64,000 nt of DNA from Isoetes taiwanensis (GCA_021234155.1 JAJEKV010000014.1:3033339-3097338), one strand, 5' to 3'; numbered from the stretch's first letter, positions 1 to 11,659 are shown. Notes: generated by a model not told the origin, from the letters alone. Translations and numbers: made by a program.

Positions 1-627
1 ATTCTTGATTTCGATTTTACAGTTTAGGAACAGGATGCTTAATTTTTCTGAGATTGCCGAGCTAGGGAGATAACTGTGTCCAGGAAGACGCTTCCATATC
101 GATCCAGATATCATGAACCAAAATTTAGGGAGGTTTTGGTGCTGGGGGTCAGTGTCTAGCTTTACTGTGTTGGTGAATGGCACATCCCGACAATGCAGCA
201 TCTCTTTTCAATTTTGCATTCTGTAGAAAAATTGCAGAATCAGATCATAGTTTGAAGCGGTTGGGCTTCTCTGAGCAGTGCGGGAGAATTGGTCAGATTA
301 CTCTTCAGCTCTTTTCTCTTCATTTTTAGTTTTGCAAGAAGGTTTTTGGAGCATTCACGACTTATTTGCAGTTTCTGGAAAGCTTATGCTAAGCTCCTAT
401 AGTATTTTATCTAAACAGGAAGATTGGTTTCAATCATGTAGTACTGGATAGATAGAAGAAGATGTTGAGAAAGGCAGATTAGTACAGAAATTATGGATAT
501 GAAATCTGATCTACATGAGATCTTTGTGCTTAAATTTTATCTGGTCTATGTGAGACCTATGCTGTAATTCTTCCTATCTTTTAATAAAAATTTTCTTTCC
601 TTCAAAAAAAAAAAAAAAAAAAAAAAA
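1..627 (+). mobile_element. LINE-like retroposed 3' end with poly(A) tail
   Basis: A polyadenylation-type AATAAA at 583-588 is followed by a TTCCTTC motif and an uninterrupted A run at 604-627. The last 150 bases resemble those ending at 42006 (shared GAAGATGTTGAG, TGATC-ATG-GATC and CTTCCTAT blocks and the same TTCCTTCAAAA end), so both are 3' ends of one retroposed family, most likely an L1-type LINE. No reverse transcriptase is visible in this part. The 5' side runs out of the window. It could also be a processed transcript of another kind. Confidence 0.5.
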
Positions 628-743
628 TCTATGTACTTTTTTCTTATATATATATATTCAGGGATTTTTCCTTGCATTTTCTTGTACTATTGAGAAACTA
701 TTGAATTGTCTTTCTTTTCAATGTTTAATTCTCTTCCTTAGAG

Positions 744-1259
744 TTGGAATATAGGGAATTTGTTCAATGCATATATATTTATTCCTGTCGTCTTGCAGAA
801 GAGACCCTTGAGGAGTATGAGGAACGAATTACCGACCTGATACGAAGGGATGACCAAGGGCCTCCCGAACAAGATTACGGCCAAAGATACGGGGAGTACC
901 CGGAACGAGAGGATGACTATGAGATGGATGAACCCGAAGAGCCGGAAGAGCCTTATGATCCAGACAAGGGTATGGAGGTAGTTAACATCCTCCAAGAACG
1001 GGCCTTTGACAACCTGAAACAAACCCTCCGCCGAACATGGGACTATTGGAGTATGTCCAGGCATGAAGCTTTCGAGGATTCCAATGACCACTTATGGCAA
1101 TTATTCTATGCATTAAGGAGGCTTTTCAATCTCCTTATTATTAGCCCAACATGGGACTATCAGCCTGTCATCGTCCAGGCCTGGGCACGTTACAAGCTCA
1201 TCAGAGCTGTACGTGAAAGCGTTCGCTATTCCATCATGTACCCTTTCGCAAACCCCTAG
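744..1259 (+). CDS. Accessory ORF upstream of G1 gag, function unknown
   Basis: An open frame of 171 codons precedes gag by about 270 bases. The first 18 codons look non-coding, and a good plant 3' splice site (TCTTGCAG, AG at 797-798) sits just before the coding-like stretch, so the real start may be spliced or elsewhere. The product is strongly acidic in its first half (runs of E, D and P around residues 55-75). The second half is tryptophan- and leucine-rich and predicted helical (residues 75-165). I recognise no family, and it resembles neither accessory protein of G3. It occupies the same pre-gag position as the G3 accessory genes, so it probably belongs to the element. Confidence 0.5.
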   Translation: MEYREFVQCIYIYSCRLAEETLEEYEERITDLIRRDDQGPPEQDYGQRYGEYPEREDDYEMDEPEEPEEPYDPDKGMEVVNILQERAFDNLKQTLRRTWDYWSMSRHEAFEDSNDHLWQLFYALRRLFNLLIISPTWDYQPVIVQAWARYKLIRAVRESVRYSIMYPFANP

Positions 1260-1603
1260 GTCCGGGCGCCCTCAGTTTAGTTTTTGTTATGCTCAGTGTG
1301 ACTAAAAAAGTGGCCTATGTATAAAATCCACTTGTGTATTATATAACTTTAAGTGATAACTAGCTTCAGTGTAAAGTTCTTCGATGTAACACTTGTTTTG
1401 ACTTGTAATCAAAATCTTTTCTTCTTGTCTTCTCTTATTCACTCTTACTTCCGTACTATCCCCAAAATGATTGTGTGTGAGACTTGATATTGTTGAAATT
1501 CTGCTTATATTTTGCTATGCTCAATATAGATGGCGCACGCAACGCCGCTTGGCAGATACCCTCGAATACCAGTAGGTTGACCCCTGAGCAGGAACTTGTG
1601 TTG

Positions 1604-2632
1604 ATGAAGAGGCAACTAGCTGAGTTGCAGACTTATGTACTGAATACCAATCCACCGCAGCATGTTCAGACGGATGGATCGGAGTTACCTCCGTTACCGC
1701 CGAGTCCCCCACCACAGCAACCTTCTGCACCTGATTCTAGCCCGGCACCCGTACCGAGGAGGCACCGTTCCAAACGGCATCGAAGTTCCTCTGGGGACAG
1801 TGCAACCTCCTCTCAGACAGCTTCTTCGGAGTCTTCTGAGTCGTCGGTCTCATCCGAGGGCCATGCACATCGCCGGGACAAGGAGTACCGTAAAACGGTT
1901 GATACAGCTATGACCAGTATATGGAAAAATAGGAAACTGGCCCAATTTGATGGCAAATCTAGAGGTGGGCTGAATGTAGAGTCCTGGCTCGATGAAATGG
2001 AGGAGTTTGGAAAATCCTATGGCATGACAGAAAAGGATATAGGGAAGGTTGCCACCACAAACCTTACAGGAGCTGCCCGTATCTGGTGGAAGGGTTATGC
2101 CAGAGCCAAGCACCTGGATAGGAGCAGGTGCAGATTCAAAAAGTTTGCCAAGGCTTTTAAGTCGCATTATGTACCTCGTGCGCACAAATGCCAACAAATC
2201 CAGACCTTCTACAGGTTAGAGCAGAAAGGGATGTCAGTTCAGGCCTACACTGATGAGTTCATGCGCCTGAGGCTGTACGTACCAGGGATGAATGAAAAGA
2301 GGGCGGTGGAGGGCTACATTGAAGGGTTGGCCCCCTCCATTAAACGAATGGTTAAGGCCATCGACCCAAAATCAGTTGCAGAAGCTAAGGCTAAGGCATT
2401 AAGCCTCGAGGAGGACACACCAAGGAATCAGTATCCGCGTCCTGCTCCTTACTCGCAACCACGCCCGTCCACACCTTACAAACCTCGTTCGCCGAGTCCG
2501 GGGCCCTCTCAGCAGAACTCCTACAATTGCCAGGAAAAGAAAGTCACCTTCAGCACGCCCGAAAAGCAGAACAATGTCGGTAAGGAAGTTCGGAACCTCT
2601 TGCAGTCTATTCCTAAGGAGGCTCGAGAATAG
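1604..2632 (+). CDS. gag: G1 Gag polyprotein (capsid/nucleocapsid part)
   Basis: This is the structural protein of retrotransposon particles. The frame is open from 1484, but the first 40 codons before this Met include hydrophobic residues unlike a Gag. In the related G3 Gag the homologous region starts with Met at the matching TPE motif. A better upstream ATG at 1530 is out of frame, so the 5' end may carry an indel. An S/P/H-rich low-complexity part is followed by the retrotransposon Gag domain (WLDEMEEFGKSYGM, then ARIWWKGYAR at about 2068-2103, then FYRLEQKGMSVQAYTDEFM). The frame ends at a UAG at 2630-2632. The CCHC zinc knuckle lies just after this stop in the same frame. Confidence 0.85.
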   Translation: MKRQLAELQTYVLNTNPPQHVQTDGSELPPLPPSPPPQQPSAPDSSPAPVPRRHRSKRHRSSSGDSATSSQTASSESSESSVSSEGHAHRRDKEYRKTVDTAMTSIWKNRKLAQFDGKSRGGLNVESWLDEMEEFGKSYGMTEKDIGKVATTNLTGAARIWWKGYARAKHLDRSRCRFKKFAKAFKSHYVPRAHKCQQIQTFYRLEQKGMSVQAYTDEFMRLRLYVPGMNEKRAVEGYIEGLAPSIKRMVKAIDPKSVAEAKAKALSLEEDTPRNQYPRPAPYSQPRPSTPYKPRSPSPGPSQQNSYNCQEKKVTFSTPEKQNNVGKEVRNLLQSIPKEARE

Positions 2633-5600
2633 CTCCGCCGAGATAAGGCATGCTACAGGTGTATGCGACCCGGGCACTTTATGCAGAACTGCCCTTATGT
2701 CACGCAAACTGCCCAGCTGGCCATGGCTGACCTTGATTGGGACGACCTTGAGTCAACACTACCTGCTGAGGAGGACGCTCCCGAGTATATTCACGGTGCG
2801 TCTCATATCCTTGCAGCTATAGAAACCGGCAATGCTGAAAGTCAGCCTTCTGTTATTTCTACCATAGGCCAAGTAGACAGTAAGCCCTTCATAATTTTGA
2901 TGGATACGGGTAGTACCCATAATTTTGCTTCTCTTAGAATGGCCCAGGTACTGCAGCTTGAAACGTTGAGATCCCGACCAAAGCCAGTCACGTTAGCCAG
3001 TGGTAAGATCAGACACACTCATGGCCGTCGCATTAACCTTAAGATGAAGTTACCAGGTGCGCCAGTTGGCATGGGTGCCGAATTAATGGACATTGGCAAA
3101 TATGATCTTATTGTTGGAATGGAATTCTTGGCATCTGCAAAGGCCAATATAGACTGCGAGAAATGGGAGGTTACCTTCAACGCCGCTAATGGAGCACGCG
3201 TGACTATAAAAGGTGACCCATTCAACCCTATTATGCAGTCTATGTCAATCAAGCAGTTAGAAAAAGCTATACGCAAGCATAAGCTCCTCTGCGTCATTAG
3301 ACTTGCCTCCATTGAGTCGGATGCTAAGCAGAAGCAGATAATCGATGCCTTGCCAGAGGGGATTGCTAACCTTCTCCGAGAGTTTAGCGATCTTTTTCCA
3401 GATGAGATCCAGAAGCTTCCTCCTTTTAGAGGGGTAGAATGTGAGATAGCTCTAGAACCAGGTACTAAGCCTACCAGTAAAGCCCCGTACCGTATGAGTC
3501 CTCCAGAGTTGGCAGAGCTTAAGAAGCAACTTCAGGAGTTACTAAACCTAGGTTTCATTCGGCCTAGCGTTTCGCCTTTTGGCGCCCCAATCCTTTTTGT
3601 TAAGAAAAAGGATGGCTCCTTGAGGATGTGTATTGATTATAGGCAGCTCAATAAGCATACCATCAAGAATCGGTACGCTTTGCCTAGGGCAGATGATCTA
3701 ATGGACCAGTTGCAAGGGGCCAAGTATTTCTCGAAGATAGATTTACGCTCCGGATACCATCAGATAAGGATAAAGGACGAAGACATCCATAAATCTGCTT
3801 TTCGCACTAGATATGGGCATTACGAGTTTACCGTTATGCCTTTTGGATTAACTAATGCTCCTGCAACTTTCATGCGGTTGATGAATGACGTCTTCCGCCA
3901 ATACTTGGATGATTTTGTTGTTATTTTCTTTGACGACATTCTCATCTATAGTAAGACTCTGAAGGAGCATGAGCAACATCTTAGGTTGGCCCTACAAAAG
4001 CTAAGACGCCATCAGCTCTTTGCCAAGTTCTCTAAGTGCAAGTTTGCAACTCCCAAGGTGGATTATTTGGGGCATATCATTTCAGCAGAGGGAATTGCTA
4101 CGGATCCTGCAAAAATAGAAGCAGTAAGGGATTGGCCTATTCCGGCTAATGTTTCGGAAGTCCGCAGTTTCTTGGGACTAGCAGGATATTATCGCAAGTT
4201 TGTTAAGGACTTTGCAACGATTGCCGCACCTCTTACTGATCTCACAAAGCACGAAAAGGTGAAGGATTGGATGGAACATTGGAAAACAAAAGTCCAGGTA
4301 GGCTTCCAGAAGCTTAAGGATGCTTTGACGTCAGCACCAGTCCTCACTTTGCCCGATCCCGAAAAGGATAAACTAGTGGCAACAGATGCTAGTAAGATTG
4401 CTACCGGTGGAGTCCTAATGCAGGAGGGGAGAGTCATTGCATATGATTCAAAGAAAATGAACGACACGGGGCAGCGATACCCTACCCATGATCAGGAATT
4501 GTTAGCAGTTGTTCGTGCTCTCCGCATTTGGAGACATTACCTTCTTGGTAGGAAATTCCAGTTGGATACGGATCATCAGAGTCTCTGTTATCTAACAACC
4601 CAGCCTAATCTCAATCTCCGTCAGAGAAGATGGATGGAGTTTCTCGAAGAATATGATTTTGAGATTATATATAAGCCTGGGAAGCACAATGTGGTTGCGG
4701 ATGCATTGTCACGCCATCCTTTGATAACCCGAACCCATTGTAACGCAATTTCCACACTCACCAGTGATTTTGGGAAGCAAATAGAACAGACCTTGGCCAC
4801 AGATCCCGAATTCTATGATGTTTGGCGTAGTTTGAGTAAAGAAGCACGCACAGACAAAGAACGCGAAGCGTTGCGTTCATATAAGAAAGAGGGCAACTTG
4901 CTATACCGCAAAGATAAGTTGTGTGTACCTGAGACTTCAGGAGTGCGTAAGTTAATTCTCCATGACACACACAACAGTCCTATAGCTGGACATGCGGGTT
5001 TCATGAAGACCTACTTCAAGATCCGTTCCAGTTATTTTTGGCCTTCGATGAAGAGGGATATTGCTAGATACATTAAACAGTGTCAAGTGTGTCAACAAAC
5101 CAAGGCTGAGCAATTAAGAATTCCAGGAGAGTTGCAACCTTTGGATGTGCCCAACGCAAAGTGGGAAGTGATAACCATGGACTTCATTGTGGGCCTTCCA
5201 CGTACTCTCCGTGGATATGATGCATTAATGGTAGTGGTCGACAAATTGTCGAAAATGGCTCATTTCTTGCCATGTCGTACCACCGACACAGCCTTCGACA
5301 CCGCCCTGCTTTTTGCAAAGGAGATTTTCAGGTTGCACGGAATGCCACGAGTTATTGTATCTGACAGGGATCCCAAATTTGTAAGTGCATTCTGGAAAGA
5401 CTTCTTCGCCACCATCCAGACCAAGCTTGCTATGAGTACGGCCTATCATCCTCAAACGGATGGTCAGACGGAACGTACCAATCGCATTATTGAGGATATG
5501 CTACGAAGTTATGTGTGGAGTAAGCAATCACAATGGGCTGACTATATCTACCTGGTAGAGTTTGCCTACAACAGTATGAAACAAGATTCTTCCAGGATGT

Positions 5601-6418
5601 CTCCCTTTATGATAAATTATGGATATCAATGTCTTACTCCAGACACATGGCATAACCCTGTCTCCAAAGTGGAGGTTTCTCAACAACTCCTTTTGGAAAT
5701 GCAAGCTTTAGTTGAAGAGGTTAGTGGGTACCTATTAGCTGCACGCAGTCGCCAGAAAAGTGTAGCGGATAAGCACAGGACCCCACGAGTCTTCCAGGTG
5801 GGCGAATCAGTTTGGCTTAAGATCAAAGTAAAACAAGCCAAGCTTAAAATTGGTAACTGCAAGAAGTTGGCACCCAGATGGGCTGGGCCGTTCAAGATTA
5901 CTGAACGTGTTGGAGAACAGGCGTATCGCTTGGATTTACCGCCCCGCTTGAAGATCCACAAGGTCTTTCACGTGAGTCTTCTGAAACAACACACCCCTGA
6001 TCCGGAGGAGGTTTTGGATACCCCAACCCTCCTAGAAATGACAGAGGAGCACCTGGAGATAGTGCCTGAAGCTCTTCTTGATCGAGCTTATAAACAAACC
6101 AGAAGGACTCAAATGTTGCAATACTTGGTTAAGTGGAAACACTTACCAGTTGAAGATGCTACCTGGGTGATGAAGATAGACCTTGAGAAGCACTATCCGG
6201 ACTTCATGCGGGAATCTCAGGGCCGCACCATCAACGATGCTATCAACCCCGCTCCCGGCGGTAAGCGTGAAGGCTTGATTTGCCGAGAAGTATCCTCTAG
6301 AGGGGTAGATGCATCGTATCGCATAATACTTACCGATGATGAGACCACCTTTGGGTTCTCTAGGGCGTGGTGTATTGTTGATGTTGACATAACCACGAAT
6401 TGCTTCGAAAGCATGTAG
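2633..6418 (+). CDS. pol: G1 Pol polyprotein with zinc knuckle and chromodomain
   Basis: The frame is continuous with gag except for the UAG at 2630-2632. The first in-frame Met is at 2663, and residues below count from it. The CCHC knuckle [14 protein letters not shown] begins at 2651. Protease DTGS is at 81-84. RT spans about 280-470, with DLRSGYHQI and the FFDD active site at 422-425. RNase H Asp is in TDAS at 575. The integrase HHCC finger is at 767-810, and catalytic D840, D901 and E937 are present. The GPF module is at 1075-1077 and the chromodomain ([15 protein letters not shown]) at about 1134-1182. All catalytic residues are visible and no frameshift interrupts 1262 codons, so the enzyme set looks potentially functional. 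About 70 residues follow the chromodomain. Confidence 0.95.
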   Translation, partial: LRRDKACYRCMRPGHFMQNCPYVTQTAQLAMADLDWDDLESTLPAEEDAPEYIHGASHILAAIETGNAESQPSVISTIGQVDSKPFIILMDTGSTHNFASLRMAQVLQLETLRSRPKPVTLASGKIRHTHGRRINLKMKLPGAPVGMGAELMDIGKYDLIVGMEFLASAKANIDCEKWEVTFNAANGARVTIKGDPFNPIMQSMSIKQLEKAIRKHKLLCVIRLASIESDAKQKQIIDALPEGIANLLREFSDLFPDEIQKLPPFRGVECEIALEPGTKPTSKAPYRMSPPELAELKKQLQELLNLGFIRPSVSPFGAPILFVKKKDGSLRMCIDYRQLNKHTIKNRYALPRADDLMDQLQGAKYFSKIDLRSGYHQIRIKDEDIHKSAFRTRYGHYEFTVMPFGLTNAPATFMRLMNDVFRQYLDDFVVIFFDDILIYSKTLKEHEQHLRLALQKLRRHQLFAKFSKCKFATPKVDYLGHIISAEGIATDPAKIEAVRDWPIPANVSEVRSFLGLAGYYRKFVKDFATIAAPLTDLTKHEKVKDWMEHWKTKVQVGFQKLKDALTSAPVLTLPDPEKDKLVATDASKIATGGVLMQEGRVIAYDSKKMNDTGQRYPTHDQELLAVVRALRIWRHYLLGRKFQLDTDHQSLCYLTTQPNLNLRQRRWMEFLEEYDFEIIYKPGKHNVVADALSRHPLITRTHCNAISTLTSDFGKQIEQTLATDPEFYDVWRSLSKEARTDKEREALRSYKKEGNLLYRKDKLCVPETSGVRKLILHDTHNSPIAGHAGFMKTYFKIRSSYFWPSMKRDIARYIKQCQVCQQTKAEQLRIPGELQPLDVPNAKWEVITMDFIVGLPRTLRGYDALMVVVDKLSKMAHFLPCRTTDTAFDTALLFAKEIFRLHGMPRVIVSDRDPKFVSAFWKDFFATIQTKLAMSTAYHPQTDGQTERTNRIIEDMLRSYVWSKQSQWADYIYLVEFAYNSMKQDSSRMSPFMINYGYQCLTPDTWHNPVSKVEVSQQLLLEMQALVEEVSGYLLAARSRQKSVADKHRTPRVFQVGESVWLKIKVKQAKLKIGNCKKLAPRWAGPFKITERVGEQAYRLDLPPRLKIHKVFHVSLLKQHTPDPEEVLDTPTLLEMTEEHLEIVPEALLDRAYKQTRRTQMLQYLVKWKHLPVEDATWVMKIDLEKHYPDFMRESQGRTINDAINPAPGGKREGLICREVSSRGVDASYRIILTDDETTFGFSRAWCIVDVDITTNCFESM

Positions 6419-7518
6419 TTCTTAGGCTGCGTTCATCTCGGCTATAATGGGAACTTAACCATTCCTTATGCCGCAGTGAATTGCAAACTATAGTCATGAT
6501 AGGTTCCCCTGTAGATAGATTTTCTTTTAGTTATAGGGGGTGGGCCCTTCAACCACATTATATTATTGGTATATACTGATATATTGACATGTGCAGGCCA
6601 GTGAGCAGTTCGTGAACTGCCCATGTATAGAGGGTTGCTGATGACCCAACTTTTTCGGACTCGTTTTGTTTACATGTATGATTTTCAACGTCTATGATGT
6701 TTTTAAACCGGACCTCGGTCCTTAAACTTTCTCTAATGATAAGTTTGTTAAATGCACCTTGGTGCGTACACTATGTTATTGTTGGATTAATAAAAAAAAC
6801 AATTCCTTGCAAGGATGTAAGTTCAACACAATGATTTACTTGTACTTTCAATCTAGCAATATTAAATCAATAAAACATCTTCAAGTACAAAAGCATCTAG
6901 TATCAAGAAAGCCAAGTTATGGTCATTCATTCCTTGATATGCTCAAAATCATTTCATCACTTTTACTCTAAGCAATGAGTACTTCCTAAGCTCAAACTAT
7001 AGATCATCATCATCGAGAGCTCCGCACACCTCAAACCCGGCACCCCATTCCTATGTATATCTTGCACGACGGTTACGGCTAGATCTCAGTGACTCAGAAT
7101 AGAAACCTCATCTACAGCTTATATCCCACATGCCAACAGAAGGAATATAGCGTTTTCATCAAGCACATAAAGCACATAAAGCACTTATATGCATAAAGCA
7201 CTTATATGTATACGAATCTTCAACCTGTAAGACCATTACAACCCACTGCCACTGCTTCTCATAGGTTGTTCTTGTAGTAAAAATATATTCACTGCCACTG
7301 CTTCTCATGAATATAAGATGCATATAATATAACCTGATACACACTAACAGTTATATTTTCAACTTCATTGTAATACTGTCCGAAATGCTATAATTTCAAC
7401 ATATTAATGTTATATTTTTAACGTCAATGTATTGCTTTCTAATTCAGTTCTTTAAGTAAATGTATCCGATTAACTAACCCCAATGCTGAGGACAGCATTA
7501 TTTTTAAGGAGGGGAGAA
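6419..7518 (+). other. G1 3' untranslated region with polypurine tract
   Basis: There is no gene here. The region holds short tandem repeats of AAGCACATA and AAGCACTTATATG at about 7160-7210, and a duplicated CACTGCCACTGCTTCTCAT at about 7240-7310. The sequence just before it, around 6330-6400, matches the G3 3' UTR on the other strand at about 27200-27330. The purine tract AAGGAGGGGAGAA at 7506-7518 directly abuts the LTR and is the expected plus-strand priming site. Confidence 0.75.
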
Positions 7519-9100
7519 TGTGACGTTCCACGTATTTATACGGTATACGTAACATATTTATACCGTATACGTATAAATATACCGACACGTCACCCAGTAA
7601 AGGTACGCCACTAGGGGGTACTGTAACCTAGGGGGTTGTTCTAAAAGGGATTAAATTAGCTGTGCTAATTTAATCATTAAAGATAATAACCTATAACTTA
7701 GGGAATTAAGGTTCAAATGAATTAATTAGGCTAATTAATGCTTTGGGGAGGCGCCACCTGGCCTAAATCGATTGGCCAGCATGGGGACTTCCAAATTTGG
7801 CTGCCAACCTAATCCCTATCCCTAATTAACCCCCAAAATTCGTCCAAAAGGAGCGGGGAGCCGAGCCACCATACCAAGCCGGGCCCACCATACTAAGTAC
7901 TTGTACACAGTAGCTGGCCGAGCCCCAAGACCCGTGGAGATGGAAGCCCAATGGTAACGGGTCTAGCCGTAACTTCGGTGGGTGGCTAGGATAGCCTGTA
8001 AATTCTAGGGTAGGCCCCTGCCCCCTGGTTGTGTTTGTTTCTCTGTTCTCTCGTGTTTTTAGTCATAGGACTAACCCTTGATTGTAAAGGTAAAGTTCTC
8101 TTTATATTTGATTCTCGGTTTTGCTGGATGGATTGTGAGTTCTTTGCCTAGTATTACTCAAATGGGGAATTACAGAGACCTCTGAGCCCATGTATCTTAT
8201 GCTCCTAGATCGAGCCCCAGTAGTATCCCATTAAATGCGGCTGTGTACAAGAGACCACCGGGTCATAGATGCTATGGATTGGCTTAGCACCGGACAAGGA
8301 ACACAAAGGGTGAAGTGGGGGTGGGTCCACGTACATACAAGGCTCCTGGGACTCCTACTCAGGCCCATGGAACCGGGTATGGGTCTGACACTTCACGGGT
8401 GTAGAGGTGTGATCCGTATGGAGCACCTTGCACTTTGAGTAGATTTAGGGTGAGTAAGTCATCGGATGCGGGTCGATGCGGCACGTATTCCTCTAGCTCA
8501 CCCATGGAACCACCTGTGATTACGGAAGGGGCGCCTACCTGCCTCATCGGACCGGGGGCTTCATGAACCCCGAGTAGGCTCAGCAGGTGATACCTCGAGC
8601 CGGCTATAAGGCTATAGCCATAGCGTGACTCGACCCATCTGCAAAGTGTGCACAGGAGGGGCGGATGGAGTGGACAACCCTAGCCGATGTTCTATGCCAG
8701 CCAACGCCAGGTTATACCTCTGTCTGCTGATCTCTTGAGGCCGAGCCGTCAATCTATCCTCCCAGGAGTCAGAACCGGGGTAGGACCTGGGGTTTGGGGT
8801 GTTTTCTTAGTTAGATGCATATTCTTTGCCGTTGGTAATTGGATGGATGCGCCACCCTTCGTGGTGGCTATTTATATATGATTTATGCTGTGTGCTAACA
8901 TGTATTCACGCTTCCGCAACGTAGGATGTCCCACTGAAGGCGTGGGCCGAATGACACCTCCGTGTCCTTCACTCGGGCATCTTTCCATAGATGGCCCGGG
9001 ATAGACGGAGGGCCCTGCTCGTGGCGATATGGTCGCCACGGGAGGGGAAAGTCCCCGTATGTATACGGCCGGGGGTCGTATATGTTCAGGGAGCGTCACA
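7519..9100 (+). repeat. G1 3' LTR
   Basis: It starts TGTGACGTTCC directly after the polypurine tract and ends GAGCGTCACA. The G3 LTRs have the same termini (TGTGACGTTCC and GACGTCACA). The first 60 bases contain overlapping inverted repeats built on GTATAC and CGTATAAATA. No partner LTR is in the window, so divergence cannot be used to date it. Confidence 0.85.
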
Positions 9101-9740
9101 CCGGGAACACCAGAAAGCTTTGAAATAGCTTGTACCTGAGTCGAGGAATCAGAGAGGCTGCAGGCTGCTGAATCCCCTGAAAGATCCACAACCGCCGCCG
9201 CTTCCAAATCAGCCACACCAACCAAGCCACGCGACAGATGCAAGGCTTGCCGCCGCAAGAGCGCCAAGCACCGAGGATACACATGAAGCGAAGCTGGCGG
9301 CTAGTCAATCTCACGAAACGAGCCCTAACCCAATCCCGGGCAGCCTGCAAGTGAGGGCATAAAACTAGACAATGCTCCACAGCCTCAATGATGAAGGGCA
9401 CAACAAGGGCGCATTGGGGCTCACACCCGCCTAAACCGACTCACAAGGGCATTCACCCCGATACGGCCGGTGCACCACCGCCACGTAAGCACCCTAACCT
9501 TCTTGGGGAAGTGAGCTCCATGTCCACGCCCAAACCGAAGCCCATCGAGAACCCTAAGGCGCAGAGACCACTTGCCTGAAGGGGGCAGTGTGTCATGAAT
9601 AGCCAACACCCGGTAAGAAGACCGCACAAAGCAAGAAGACACAACATCCGGATGAACCTTCCAAACCTGCACCACCACATCATCCTGAGGGACTATAGGT
9701 ATGTGTAGCGGATTTTGAGCAAGCCGTGTGATGAGCACAG
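9101..9740 (-). pseudogene. LINE (L1-type) C-terminal fragment with zf-RVT-like region
   Basis: On the minus strand, broken frames encode KVRVLTWRWCTGRIGVNALVS, then EAVEHCLVLCPHLQAARDWV, then an RFMCILGAWR-type tail. This is the pattern of the reverse-transcriptase zinc-binding region (zf-RVT) at the C-terminus of plant LINE ORF2: a basic FLW/LTWR stretch, then Cys and H-x-L-x-x-C-P. At least one frameshift separates the two parts. The fragment abuts the G1 LTR end at 9100, so G1 probably inserted into it. Confidence 0.6.
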
Positions 9741-10546
9741 AGCGAACTATTCTTTCGCCGTTTGAAGAATATTGACACTAAGAATATTCATGTTTTTACA
9801 AAGGGCATAAAAAACATGAATACACACCTTAAGGGGACGATCCCAATAAAACAATTGAAATATTGTTTTTAAAAGGTGAACATTCTTGGTTATGCATATG
9901 GTTCCACAAAGTAACCTCGCTACATAACATTTCAGGTAAGGAAGAGCACTTAGGGTCAAACCATATGCGAGTCTTAGCCAACTTTATGAAATAAACATTG
10001 TGTAGGGTACTGTAATTTACCTTCCACTCCAAGTCAAGATAATAGTAGTTTTGAAAAACAAAAATTAAAAAAGTACCATTATTCTTATTATGTTTTCGTG
10101 CTGGATTGCAACCTCTTGTCTAAGTTTATTTTCGCTGATACCAAGGTCTAGACTTACACAAGGTACCAAATTTGCCCTAATTGTTGCCATGCTGGAGTTA
10201 ATTATTTGTTCTAATTGTTGTTGCAAGTTCGTGATTGTTGCCCTAAGAGCTAATTGTTGTTGCAAATTCGTGATTGTTGCCCCAAAAGCAAAAGTTCACA
10301 AAAAATCCAATGGTTATTAAGCCTTTAGAAAAAGAATATAAATATGCTAGCTTTATATATCTTAGTAAAATATCTAGAGATGTATCTACTCACGCTAATG
10401 TTGTTGAGCATTTGCCCTAATTGTTGTTGCGAGCCCATAGAAAAGCAATAAACTTTTCAATAATCGCAAGTTTCACTTTCCTAAATGTAAGGGATTAAAC
10501 AAATTGCATTGATATATTTGTTTCATATTTCAGTTCTTAAGCAAAG
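9741..10546. other. AT-rich spacer without recognisable gene
   Basis: I see no supported gene. Minus-strand frames at 9829-10032 may extend the LINE fragment but carry no motif I recognise. The stretch contains the 39-bp tandem repeat listed separately. Confidence 0.5.
10211..10288. repeat. 39-bp tandem repeat, two units
   Basis: Units at 10211-10249 and 10250-10288 differ at only three positions. Both carry CTAATTGTTGTTGCAA followed by TTCGTGATTGTTGCCC. Partial units occur nearby at about 10170 and 10415. No function is evident. Confidence 0.8.
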
Positions 10547-11657
10547 TGCGGTATCCCCAAAGCTTTAAAATCTCATATTAAAGTTAAAGTTTAAACCCTT
10601 AAGTTGTTACAATTGTAGTTACCTTCTACCAACCGCTAGGCAAACATACCTTATGAGACCAAGATTCCATTGAATGTTGTTGCCAGTCAAGTAGTAGGGA
10701 AAAGTAACTGCCTGGCTAGTGTATGATGTGGGATGTTTATGCATGCATTTGAGATTGCTCTATAAGTATGGATAGGGTATGGGGCGCTTTACGGAATTGC
10801 ATTATGTATTTGAGATGGTATTATGGATATGGTGCACTTGAATCAAAGAATGTTGTGCATCTGCATTCAACGGCCCACCTTCGGAGGGGTGGGGTGGCCG
10901 TGTAACTCCGCATCCGTGCCAGATGGCCTGACGGATGAGTTGAACCCTGTACGTACAGATGGAGAGAGTGGTCTCCTTGGGGTCGCCACCCAAGGATTAC
11001 GCTTGTCATTTAGTTATGCATGGAATGTGTAATTGTAGAGTGTGCTAACCTTGCAGGGGGAGTATCGACGTAACAGGTAAATAACGTATTGTTGTTATGC
11101 ATGAATGTAAAGATCCCAATGTCCCTCCCCACTTAGTCCTTGTGGACTAACCCCGGATGTTTGTTGTTATGTAAGATGGCACGTCCTGAAGCCACCATCG
11201 TGTTGGACCTAGACTCTTTTGTCACCTGGTGGTTCAATGAGACTGAGAATGAACCCGCTTTAATGTCCAAAGAAAGAGTCTGTGAAATCATCACGGCGTT
11301 GTTCAGGAAGTTGTACTATGCGCAGAGGCAACTCCAAATTGTGGCCCAAGACCCGGAGAGTGATGGGGAATCTTCTTCCGGGGGTAGCTCTAGCGACTCC
11401 TCCTCAGTCACTTCCGAGGAAGGGGAAGATCGAAGGGGCAATTGAGCAGGAGTGACGGGGTTGCTTGGGTTTTTGTATATTATGGGTGTGTATTGTGATA
11501 TGGGTGCAATGTGAACTCTTCTTTATATGTGTGGCCTTGGGCCTTATGTAAATGATTTGATTGTAACAAAACTTTATCAATGGAAGTTCATGATTTGATT
11601 ATCTATATCCGAGTTATTGAGTGCGACGGTCTAGGCCAAGGAGCTAGGTCTGTTTCA
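10547..11657 (+). repeat. G2 5' LTR
   Basis: It aligns along its length with 16451-17558. It begins TGCGGTATCCCC and ends TAGGTCTGTTTCA, three bases before the primer binding site. It contains a small ORF, described separately. Confidence 0.88.
11176..11445 (+). CDS. Small acidic ORF inside the G2 5' LTR
   Basis: Ninety amino acids if started at this ATG; an in-frame ATG 36 bases upstream gives 101. The N-terminal half is hydrophobic and aromatic with helical character (FVTWWFNE, then ITALFRKLYYAQRQLQ). The C-terminal third is a Ser/Glu/Asp-rich acidic tail (GGSSSDSSSVTSEEGED). I recognise no family. The frame is also present in the 3' LTR. It lies about 340 bases before gag, the same place where G1 and G3 carry accessory ORFs. 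It could encode a leader peptide or be chance. Confidence 0.4.
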   Translation: MARPEATIVLDLDSFVTWWFNETENEPALMSKERVCEIITALFRKLYYAQRQLQIVAQDPESDGESSSGGSSSDSSSVTSEEGEDRRGN

Positions 11658-11659
11658 GT

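Larger units (their letters stand above)
744..9100 (+). mobile_element. G1: Ty3/gypsy chromovirus LTR retrotransposon, 5' LTR not seen
   Basis: Order of parts: accessory ORF, gag, UAG, pol (zinc knuckle, protease, RT, RNase H, integrase, GPF module, chromodomain), 3' UTR, polypurine tract, 3' LTR. The protease-RT-RNase H-integrase order and the C-terminal chromodomain define a Ty3/gypsy chromovirus. No sequence matching its 1582-bp LTR occurs at 1-1480, so the 5' LTR is deleted, displaced by the LINE-like block at 1-627, or lies outside the window. Its pol and 3' UTR are clearly related to G3 on the other strand, although the LTR bodies differ. Confidence 0.9.

Noticed and set aside
1-627. 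G1 5' LTR
   Set aside because: No similarity to the G1 3' LTR; it ends in a poly(A) tail instead of LTR termini and has no primer binding site after it.
7140-7320. Short direct repeats that might suggest a CRISPR-like array
   Set aside because: Irregular short repeats in the 3' UTR of a plant retrotransposon; no regular spacers.
8872-9282. 136-codon minus-strand frame over the G1 LTR end
   Set aside because: It crosses the LTR boundary at 9100 and is a chance frame in GC-rich sequence.
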